A DNA stretch of 64,000 bases from Arcanobacterium pinnipediorum. GTDB taxonomy: Bacteria; Actinomycetota; Actinomycetes; Actinomycetales; Actinomycetaceae. Location of the stretch: assembly GCF_023973165.1 (NCBI RefSeq), contig NZ_CP099547.1, positions 1,302,001 through 1,366,000 on the forward strand. Reading direction: 5' to 3'. Within the stretch, counting starts at the first letter, position 1. Every line of letters starts with the position of its first letter. The translations under genes were made by a program, and so were the position numbers. Of this stretch, positions 56,846-64,000 are shown piece after piece. The notes beneath the pieces were generated by a model. It was not told where the DNA came from. It did no database searches and saw nothing but the letters and a program-made list of their open reading frames with translations.

Positions 56846-57721
56846 CTACGTAAACTTCAGTTGATGAAGCGCAGGGAAAATTGTGAATAGCACAGTGATG
56901 GGCAAAATAAGAAACACAACCGGAACCATCATCGAGATTTCAGCTTTGCCACCGGCTTCGAGCAATTCTCGGCGCGAGGCATCGCGAGCATCGCGGGCTT
57001 GATGATGCAAAGTTTGAGCTAAACCTCCGCCTTGTTCCATCGCAGAAATCAACGAATCTGTAAACCGAGCAATATTTCGGTTATCAGTTCGAATCGCGAG
57101 TTCCCCCAAAGCTTCGCTTAGCGAAAGCCCAGCATGAACATGCGATAGCGTGGTAGCGAATTGATCGATCAACGGGCCACTGCCTAGCCGCACAACGCGT
57201 TCGATCGCTGGGCGAACTGGTTCACCCGAACTGACCGCTAACGCAATAAGCTCGATAACATCAGGCAATTGGCGGGTGTAAAGTTGTGAGGTTTTCTTGA
57301 CTTGGGCACTTAATCGTGAGTCTAACCATAGCGCCCCACCTAGCGCACACAGCAACGCTACAACAATGACTATTACTGGCGGATATCCTCGTGAAACTAG
57401 GGATAATCCCACTAAAACACCCACAATGAGCCCACCACCGCCCCATTGGAGTTGGGTGAGCCGAAAATCTTCAACGCTTTCATTGCCCAGAACCATGAGC
57501 CGTTTAGCAACTGATGCTCGCGTTGAGCCTAACTTCTCAATCACACCCATTATCAACGCCGTGAAGCGCTCAAAACTACTTCGCGAGCGCGGGCGATGTG
57601 TACGGGTAGCGACGTGGCTTAGGATGCGAACCGATAAGGATTTACGGGCAGTAAATAGGCCGATGAGGATAAGGAATACTCCACACCCACACACCATGCC
57701 GAGAATAACAGTACTGATCAT
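56846..57721 (-). CDS. tadC: Tad secretion inner-membrane protein TadC
   Basis: 291 aa, type II secretion F (GspF) family. Helices are near residues 3-22, 95-120, 125-145 and 265-290, with the F-domain between about 150 and 270 (segments such as LPDVIELIALAVSSGEPV and ALGELAIRT). With TadB it forms the membrane platform of the pilus. Start overlaps the tadB stop by four bases (ATGA). Confidence 0.88.
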   Translation of the reverse strand: MISTVILGMVCGCGVFLILIGLFTARKSLSVRILSHVATRTHRPRSRSSFERFTALIMGVIEKLGSTRASVAKRLMVLGNESVEDFRLTQLQWGGGGLIVGVLVGLSLVSRGYPPVIVIVVALLCALGGALWLDSRLSAQVKKTSQLYTRQLPDVIELIALAVSSGEPVRPAIERVVRLGSGPLIDQFATTLSHVHAGLSLSEALGELAIRTDNRNIARFTDSLISAMEQGGGLAQTLHHQARDARDASRRELLEAGGKAEISMMVPVVFLILPITVLFTIFPALHQLKFT

Positions 57722-58566
57722 GGCACGTCCTTGGATTCAATCACTGCGCGATTGCGAGCTAGGTCCCCCACAGGTTCGGTGGTAAAGATACGTTTATCGG
57801 GCGGAAGTTCTCCTAGTTTCATCATTGCCAGGTAGGCCAATACCGTGACGACTGCTCCTACGATGAGCACTGCTATCCCGCCCGTTGTTGAAAAAGCTTC
57901 GATTGTTCCTGGCCGGGTTGCAAACAGCGCCAAGAGCGCCCAGGGTGCAACTGCGGCCAGACGCGCGCCGTTAACCGTCCATGACTGGCGCGCCAGAAGT
58001 TCTCCACGAGCCCGATTATCTTGCCGGACAACGCTTGCTAGGCGCGAGAGCATCGATGCTAAGTCACGTCCCCCGAGTTCGTGAGATAGCCGCATTGCTT
58101 CTAACACTCTGTCTGCGAGAGGATCACGGAATTCGTCTTTAAGGAAATCAATTGCGAGATCTATGCGTCCGTGAGCGCGAACTGCTTGAGCACAGCGCGC
58201 AAAAGGATCTTGCATGAGTTGTGGGCCTCGTTCACCGATTTTTGCCAGTGCTTGGGATACTGAAAGCCCGGCCCGCAAGGATGCAACGATGTCGTCAAGT
58301 ACATCTGGCCAGGTCTCACGCTGAGCGCGCACTCGACGTTGAATAGACGTTGAGCGTATCTGGGAATATATTGCCCCACCCATGAAGGCCCCACAGAGTG
58401 CGACAGCTATCGAATCAAGTAGGAAAAACCCAACCAATGCTCCGATAAGAGCTGATCCGGTGAAGGGATAGAAGAGTGGTGGAATTCTTAGTGGCTGCGG
58501 ATTATTCCATGCTCGCAGCACAAAGAGGATACCTAGCCCAACTGTTGCACCTGCTAGAAAGCCCAT
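57718..58566 (-). CDS. tadB: Tad secretion inner-membrane protein TadB
   Basis: 282 aa GspF-family protein, paralogous to TadC. F-domain around WPDVLDDIVASLRAGLSVSQ (about 85-104) and a C-terminal pair of helices. ATG 58566, with GGAGAA upstream, overlaps the end of the ATPase gene; an upstream ATG five codons earlier is less well placed. Confidence 0.88.
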   Translation of the reverse strand: MGFLAGATVGLGILFVLRAWNNPQPLRIPPLFYPFTGSALIGALVGFFLLDSIAVALCGAFMGGAIYSQIRSTSIQRRVRAQRETWPDVLDDIVASLRAGLSVSQALAKIGERGPQLMQDPFARCAQAVRAHGRIDLAIDFLKDEFRDPLADRVLEAMRLSHELGGRDLASMLSRLASVVRQDNRARGELLARQSWTVNGARLAAVAPWALLALFATRPGTIEAFSTTGGIAVLIVGAVVTVLAYLAMMKLGELPPDKRIFTTEPVGDLARNRAVIESKDVP

Positions 58567-59798
58567 GATGGTTCTCCACATAGTTCGGCGATATCGTATC
58601 CGGCACGTTCAAAACGTTCGCGTGCTGGAACATCTGCACTGCGTTGACGCAAGCCAGCGCCGTCGTCAACAAAAATCGGTACAGTTTCGACAATATCGGC
58701 TTCCACGCGCCCGGTGACGCCAAGTATTTCTCGAACCCGACGCCGGCCGGTGCGCTCGCGATCCAGATGGACGATGAGGTCGATAGAGCGAGCTACGGTT
58801 GGCACCACGAATCCGCCCGAAACGTTATCTCCAGCTAGCAGCGGCAATGCACACAATTTACTCACTGCTTCTCGCGCCGAGTTCGCATGAATCGTACAGG
58901 CTCCAGGAATTCCAGAATTAAACGCGATGAGCATGTCGAAGGCTTCGGCTTGCCGGACCTCACCAATAACGATGCGTTCTGGGCGCATACGAAGTGCTTC
59001 TTTGACAAGGCGACGCAAGGTAATTTCACCTCGGTCTTCAAGATTTGGCGGCCTGGTTTGCATAGCTACCACATCGCGGTGCGCGAGATTGAGTTCGAAG
59101 ACCTCTTCTGCCGTCACAATTCGCTCCCCTGCCGGAACTGCACCTAGCAACGCACCTAAAAATGTGGTTTTACCCGCCTGGGTGGCTCCAGAAACCACAA
59201 TGTTTAAGCCTGAATCAACGCTAGCGTCTAAAAATCGAGCCGCACTAGTGCTCAAAACATTTTGTTCAACTAAGTCAGCAAGGCGCCGGGGACGAATAAT
59301 ATATTTTCGAATATTAACCGACCAATGCCGGCGAGTAATATCTGGAATAACAACATGCAAACGTTCACCGGTATGCAGTGCGGCATCAACAAATGGGCTT
59401 GATAAATCAAGACGTCGTCCCGATGCGCGCAACATCCGTTCCACAAGATCGCGAACTTGCTGCTCTGATAACGTCACCGTTGTCAGTTCGCTTTTCCCAC
59501 CGCGAGCAACAAAAATTTTACTTGGCTCATTAATCCAGATTTCTTCAATTTCAGGATCATCTATCAGCGGTTGGATCGGGCCAAACCCGCCAACGTTATG
59601 CCGGATACGACGAATAGCCTCCGCGCTATCGTCCAAGGCGATAACTGCCCCGTTGATAGTCATTTTTTCATATTCACGCAGCGCAATATCAATTAGCTGA
59701 TCGAGCCCGGCACTGTCAGTTTGCGGATCAATGCCTGAAGAACGCACCAGTTCACGCACTCGATCTTCTAGCCTCTCGTGTGCGTCATCACTTTTCAT
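58554..59798 (-). CDS. tadA: Tad secretion ATPase TadA/CpaF
   Basis: 414 aa type II/IV secretion ATPase. Walker A VSGATQAGKTTF near residue 200; Asp-box/Walker B around ALRMRPERIVIGEVRQAEAF; His-box segments such as GACTIHANSAREAV. It powers pilus assembly or secretion. First gene of the locus, transcribed away from the kinase-like gene at 60009. No TadZ, RcpC/CpaB or prepilin peptidase gene is in the window. Confidence 0.93.
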   Translation of the reverse strand: MKSDDAHERLEDRVRELVRSSGIDPQTDSAGLDQLIDIALREYEKMTINGAVIALDDSAEAIRRIRHNVGGFGPIQPLIDDPEIEEIWINEPSKIFVARGGKSELTTVTLSEQQVRDLVERMLRASGRRLDLSSPFVDAALHTGERLHVVIPDITRRHWSVNIRKYIIRPRRLADLVEQNVLSTSAARFLDASVDSGLNIVVSGATQAGKTTFLGALLGAVPAGERIVTAEEVFELNLAHRDVVAMQTRPPNLEDRGEITLRRLVKEALRMRPERIVIGEVRQAEAFDMLIAFNSGIPGACTIHANSAREAVSKLCALPLLAGDNVSGGFVVPTVARSIDLIVHLDRERTGRRRVREILGVTGRVEADIVETVPIFVDDGAGLRQRSADVPARERFERAGYDIAELCGEPSWAF

Positions 59799-60008
59799 AT
59801 CGTGCTCCTGGACTGTTTAATTCCACTAATCTTCTCCGCCAACTCGTTGGCGAATTGCCAAGTTGCGCCCAGCATATCGCGTTGTTTTTGACCACCGTTT
59901 ATTTTTTCCACAGCTGTGGATAACCAACTTTCCAGAGAAGAGATTTGTGCTACGGGGCGTGTGTGGGAGCATAACGCACCAAAAAATAGATACCGTAAAG
60001 GCATGAAG

Positions 60009-61016
60009 ATGTCGCCATACCATTTAGCCGCACTCGCCGTCGTCGCCATTAACGGGCTCAACGCTGTATCGATCCGTGGGCCATACTCATCCTCCCCGGA
60101 TTACGCCTATGGTGGCGTCCTCGATTCTCAAGGCAAGCACTGGATTATCAAAGTTCCACGCAATACTCACGCCTCGACCGCGATTGAGGCAGAGGCCGGG
60201 TTGGCACCGATTCTTGTAGAGCAGTTACGCCAAGGTCACCTGCCCTTCGACGTTATGCGCCCTGCGGGTTTTGCCACAGTTGATCACGGACGCGCAATCG
60301 TCTATCCACGCCCTTTAGGAAAATCTATAGACTTCGATCATCTTTCCGTCGCTCAAGCCCACGAACTAGGGCGAACATTGGCTACTATTCACCAACTCCA
60401 GCCTGCAACTATCACAGATGCTGGGATGCCTGGATACGATTCGGAAACGGTTCGCAGGCGTTTACTTACTGAACTTCATGACGCAGATGCTTCCGGATCG
60501 ATTCCTGCAATTTTGTTGCGTCGGTGGGAAAACACAATTGAGAATCCGCAGTTGTGGAACTTCCGCCCAGCGGTTGTTCATGGCGATATTGCTTCAGATA
60601 ATATTTTGTGGTCAGAAGGCCAGGTTAGTTGCGTCCTTGGATTCGGTGAAGCCCACGTGGGAGATCCTGCCCAAGATTTCGCTTCACTTATGTCTGGCAT
60701 AGATGAGTCTCTCTTTGACGCAATCGTTGAATCGTATCGAAATTCGCTGCGTGAGACTATTGATGAACATTTCTTTACCCGCATCGTCCTACTCAGTGAG
60801 ATTGCTTTGGCACGCTGGATGATGTTCGGAATCCGCAATCATGACAAAACCATTATCGACGAAGCAGAAACAATGATGGATGAGCTTGCCCAAGACGTTG
60901 CCGCCGATCCAGATTTAGCTCCAGGGCCGGTATGGAATGTGGACACAATAAGTGACGACCTTATTCCTGAAGATGCAACTGACTACGAAATCCGCCCTGG
61001 GGAGCAGGCAGATTAA
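60009..61016 (+). CDS. Aminoglycoside-phosphotransferase-fold protein, possibly inactive
   Basis: 335 aa, APH/choline-kinase fold. The catalytic loop HGDIASDN (191-198) has Asp193 and Asn198. The second Mg-binding motif, normally hhDF/W, reads VLGFGEAHVGD with Gly211 in place of Asp. The C-terminus is acidic. ATG 60009 has AAAGG 7 nt upstream; a 31-codon extension is rejected. Such proteins commonly adjoin the AdnAB genes in actinobacteria. It may be a pseudokinase or use another acidic residue (Glu214 or Asp219). Confidence 0.82.
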   Translation: MSPYHLAALAVVAINGLNAVSIRGPYSSSPDYAYGGVLDSQGKHWIIKVPRNTHASTAIEAEAGLAPILVEQLRQGHLPFDVMRPAGFATVDHGRAIVYPRPLGKSIDFDHLSVAQAHELGRTLATIHQLQPATITDAGMPGYDSETVRRRLLTELHDADASGSIPAILLRRWENTIENPQLWNFRPAVVHGDIASDNILWSEGQVSCVLGFGEAHVGDPAQDFASLMSGIDESLFDAIVESYRNSLRETIDEHFFTRIVLLSEIALARWMMFGIRNHDKTIIDEAETMMDELAQDVAADPDLAPGPVWNVDTISDDLIPEDATDYEIRPGEQAD

Positions 61017-61126
61017 TCGCGTCATACCGCAAGGAAATGGGCTTTTACACACACGAAAGCCGTTATTGTTACCTAGTGTAGGCCACTGCACCACACTACA
61101 TTTCACGAACGATTCTTGTGCATGAT

Positions 61127-61159
61127 CGGGGTTATTTCCGGGATGTGGAAATAACCCCG
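61127..61159. terminator. 13-bp perfect hairpin between convergent genes
   Basis: Stem CGGGGTTATTTCC and its complement with a 7-nt loop, 25 nt beyond the helicase stop and about 110 nt beyond the kinase-like gene. Likely bidirectional. Confidence 0.75.
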
Positions 61160-61183
61160 CCGTATAACGAACATCGTCTAAAA

Positions 61184-64000
61184 CTATCCAATGGATGAAA
61201 GCGATTCGAGGATAGCTGCAGTTATCTGTTCGCGACTTAACGCCCCGGCATATACTGCCCTGTTTTGCGGATCGTCTTCTCCAAGATAGTAAAAACACGC
61301 ATCGATAGTCTCTAGTTCTACTCCGTGTGCTTGTGCCCACGCCAACCGGTAGAGACCAAGTTGTAATTCGCGTTCGCGTATCTTTTCCATAGTGGGGCGT
61401 TTTCCTGTTTTCCAATCCACGATAGTGATTGGTTGCCCACCTGGAATGTCAGAGGTATCGAATACTGCGTCAATAACACATCGCACCGGATAGTTGGCGA
61501 TCTGGATTTCGAGCGCCTGTTCGATGGCGAGGTGTGGTAAGTCAGCGAAAGGTGAATGTTTAAATCGATCGATATACTTTTCTACCGTCTTATCTTCCAA
61601 AGCAGCATCACGCGCGATCGGCATTTCACCAGATCCCATCACCGAATCAATATCGAGGGTGAGGATAGTATCGAAATGTTGGGCAATAGCTTTGTGGACG
61701 CTAGTTCCTACTCGTACGGCATGCGAAATTTGTTGCGGGATCGGCCGGCGTTGGTCTGCATAGAATTGCTGTGCATCACCCATCAGCGAAACAATATCGG
61801 AAGCTGTCAGGTAATCTCGTTGCACCGCCTGATTTTTGTTTTCTGGCAGAAAATGATCGTCGCATAATCGCTTAAACGTTTCGTGCCAAACACGTTCAAC
61901 GTGTTCAACATCGATCTGCGATACTGGGATTCCACCCATAACCGGTTCAATGGCCCGGTCTACGCTTGATGGCCAAAGAACATCGAAGCCGTGTGTTTGA
62001 GGGCTGCTAGGGGAAGGCTCTTGGGCGGATAATCCTTGTTCGCGTCCCCATTCGATGAAGGACTCCTCGTTACTAAACGGTACTTCGAAGTTCTCATCTG
62101 GAGTGACATAACCTGCTAGATCTTCGATAAATACGTTGGTGAAAAATAGCGGAGAGTGTGCGCCTTGCGCCTGGCTCATACTTCTATCTGAAAGTTCAGG
62201 ACTAGCTATTTGCTCATCGTGATCATTGTGGATAGAGTTTTGGGTATTTTCCTCGAGTGCTTCTATTGCCTCCCGGAAATTCTTCGATGCCTTTTCTTCA
62301 TCGCCAAATTCGTATGTCAAAAGCAGCAGGAGACGTCGCGGACGAGTGAAGGCAACATACGCTAATCTGCGTTCTTCATCCCCAGAGTGTTGTTGAACTG
62401 CCTGCTCGTATCTGCCATAGTCGACTAGAGCTTCACATTTTGCGACTCGTGGCTCATCGTAGTGGACGTAGTCTTGTGCGCTGAATGTTGGGATATGTTG
62501 CGCGTCTGCACGCAACAGCTCTGGAAATACGTCAATATTCTTGTGCCAAAATGGGTAGCGCCGTTTGCGATAATCAAACCGCTTCTCCACCAGCTCAGGA
62601 ACAGCTACAATATCCCATTCCAAACCTTTTGCAGCATTGACGGTTAAGATTTGGACCAGGCCAGCTTGGGGAGCTATATCTTCCCCCAATGAAAGATCAG
62701 ATGCCGGGGTTATTTCTCCGGCATGTTCGTGAATCTCCATCAAATCGATCCACTCTAAGAATCTTGATAGCTGCCCAGTTTGCTCCTGTGCCTGGAATGT
62801 TCCAGAGAGTTTAATAAATTCTGAAAGAGCCGCTTTGAGTGCTGCTCCCCCTTTGAATCGCGTGGTGGCATAAATATGGAGATCTAAGGCATCTATCGCA
62901 CTAGAGACGAGGACGCTCAACGGCTTGTGCCGTTGGCCTTGGACTTGACGTACTACATCTGCAAGATAGCTGATTCGTTGCTGGCCTGCCGTACTCATCT
63001 GACTGAAGTCCTCTTCAGCCAACAAGGCATGGATCAAACTCACCTCTGGCCGGCCAAGCTCTTTTTCCAGAAGTTGGGCGCGCTCGGCGTCTTTTCCTTC
63101 GCGCACTTCGCTAACGAACTGGCTTTGTTCGTTGCGTGCATACTTTTCTGCAACAGCGGAAAACTGTTGCAGATCGCTAACCCCGATACCAAAAAAGTTC
63201 ATCAAATACAGTAGCTGATCGTTGCGTTGTGGGTTATCCACAACCGCTAATAATGCACGAACAGCACGGATTTCAGGCCGGACGATAATCGACCTGCCAC
63301 CTATAACTTCGTATGGCACACCGACCTCATCAAGTGCTTGTGCTACAAAGTCTTCGAAACTGTGGTTGCGAACCAGCACAGCAATGCTAGGGGTTTTGCC
63401 TTGGTCGGGATGACGTATTTCGTGGGCTAAACGCTGAGCCAAGGCGGTATATGTATCACGCGCATAGTGCCGGTGAATGCGCACGACCTCACCGGCACTA
63501 GCACTTGGACCAGGCCGGAGTTTCTTGACATCTAGTCCATCATAAGACAGTTTCTGAAACGTAAGCTGATTAGCGGCGTTCAAAATTTCTGTAGAATTGC
63601 GAAAAGCTTGAGTTAAGGATAGCTGCGCATCATCACTGACCTCGTATTGTTCAACGAAATCAGCAAATGCATTAGCCGATGCCCCTCGCCAACCATATAT
63701 GGCTTGGTTCGGATCACCTACAGCGGTTACGGAACGCGCATCCTTAAACGCTTCACGTAACAAAGTAGCTTGGTTTACTGACGTATCTTGGAACTCATCG
63801 AGTAACACCACCGGAAATGCAGCGCGGATTGAATCACGTACTGCCGGAACGGATCGCAGTATCCGCGTAGCCCACGCAACCTGATCCGAGAACTCGATAA
63901 GCCCTCGTTGTTTTTTCGCCTCAAAGTATCGCTCAACAAACTCAAGGATCTGCAATCGCCCTTCGAGATTTTCTAGCACTGGCTTGCGCGTAAATACTTT
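61184..64000 (-). CDS. adnB: AdnB-like helicase-nuclease (5' end outside window)
   Basis: 3' part (about 938 codons) of a UvrD/RecB-type protein. Motif II VVLLDEFQDTS, motif III GDPNQAIYGWRGA and motif VI YVAFTRPRRLLLL show a superfamily 1 motor. The C-terminus (from about 640 here) carries a PD-(D/E)XK nuclease with the Asp of CVIDAVFD and IVDWKTGKRP. Walker A must lie beyond 64000. This architecture fits AdnB of the actinobacterial AdnAB double-strand-break resection enzyme; as last gene of its unit it matches the adnA-adnB order. AdnA itself is not visible. Confidence 0.88.
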   Translation of the reverse strand, partial: KVFTRKPVLENLEGRLQILEFVERYFEAKKQRGLIEFSDQVAWATRILRSVPAVRDSIRAAFPVVLLDEFQDTSVNQATLLREAFKDARSVTAVGDPNQAIYGWRGASANAFADFVEQYEVSDDAQLSLTQAFRNSTEILNAANQLTFQKLSYDGLDVKKLRPGPSASAGEVVRIHRHYARDTYTALAQRLAHEIRHPDQGKTPSIAVLVRNHSFEDFVAQALDEVGVPYEVIGGRSIIVRPEIRAVRALLAVVDNPQRNDQLLYLMNFFGIGVSDLQQFSAVAEKYARNEQSQFVSEVREGKDAERAQLLEKELGRPEVSLIHALLAEEDFSQMSTAGQQRISYLADVVRQVQGQRHKPLSVLVSSAIDALDLHIYATTRFKGGAALKAALSEFIKLSGTFQAQEQTGQLSRFLEWIDLMEIHEHAGEITPASDLSLGEDIAPQAGLVQILTVNAAKGLEWDIVAVPELVEKRFDYRKRRYPFWHKNIDVFPELLRADAQHIPTFSAQDYVHYDEPRVAKCEALVDYGRYEQAVQQHSGDEERRLAYVAFTRPRRLLLLLTYEFGDEEKASKNFREAIEALEENTQNSIHNDHDEQIASPELSDRSMSQAQGAHSPLFFTNVFIEDLAGYVTPDENFEVPFSNEESFIEWGREQGLSAQEPSPSSPQTHGFDVLWPSSVDRAIEPVMGGIPVSQIDVEHVERVWHETFKRLCDDHFLPENKNQAVQRDYLTASDIVSLMGDAQQFYADQRRPIPQQISHAVRVGTSVHKAIAQHFDTILTLDIDSVMGSGEMPIARDAALEDKTVEKYIDRFKHSPFADLPHLAIEQALEIQIANYPVRCVIDAVFDTSDIPGGQPITIVDWKTGKRPTMEKIRERELQLGLYRLAWAQAHGVELETIDACFYYLGEDDPQNRAVYAGALSREQITAAILESLSSIG

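Noticed and set aside
58927..59700. 257-codon plus-strand frame, Ser/Arg-rich
   Set aside because: Antisense to tadA, a clear family member; composition is typical of a shadow frame.

Overview
The window reads as chromosomal DNA of a low-GC member of the Actinomycetaceae, close in character to Arcanobacterium or Trueperella. Base composition is near 50 % by eye. Markers pointing there are SenX3/RegX3 phosphate control, a GuaB1-type enzyme, the prfB-ftsE-ftsX-smpB block, an AdnB-like helicase-nuclease, a compact actinobacterial Tad locus, LAxTG (not LPxTG) sortase signals and a DtxR/IdeR-type iron box. I saw no phage, intact insertion sequence, CRISPR array or tRNA gene. The only stable RNA recognised is tmRNA. 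Both window ends cut through continuing sequence, and the last gene is truncated.

Layout. 1-9 kb: two ABC-2 type export modules, a polar amino acid ABC importer, a BrnQ branched-chain amino acid carrier preceded by a Val/Leu-rich small ORF, and an orphan galactokinase under a nested inverted repeat. 9-18.4 kb: type II NADH dehydrogenase, a TSUP carrier, a wall-anchored 5'-nucleotidase, and purB, purA and guaB1, which together would run GMP to IMP to AMP. 18.4-19.4 kb: a gene-free, repeat-rich kilobase. 19.4-23.6 kb: cupin/methyltransferase pair, a CDF metal exporter whose 3' end is tandemly duplicated, a DUF5067-like membrane protein and a TipA-like MerR regulator.

23.6-32 kb is the most distinctive block. 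Seven tightly packed genes on the minus strand lie behind a near-consensus iron box: ECF S component, EcfT, a double-ATPase EcfA, two ABC half-transporters, a TetR regulator and an MFS carrier. This looks like an iron-repressed uptake and efflux cassette, probably for heme or an iron chelate. 32-39 kb is the phosphate regulon (senX3-regX3, four 11-bp PHO repeats, pstS-C-A-B), with divergent phoU. 39-49 kb is accessory: ArsC-like phosphatase, VOC protein, two ADP-ribosylglycohydrolases, a PfkB kinase, a 987-aa LAKTG surface protein, DUF5996 and DUF6688-like proteins.

49-64 kb returns to core functions: tmRNA and SmpB (trans-translation), FtsE/FtsX with an adjacent M23 coiled-coil hydrolase (division), RF2, a Tad pilus/secretion locus, a kinase-like protein lacking a magnesium-binding Asp, and the 3' part of an AdnB-like DNA repair enzyme. 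Perfect hairpins separate most convergent or consecutive units. Starts were moved inward from the longest frame wherever a Shine-Dalgarno, a signal peptide or an ATGA/GTGA overlap supported it.
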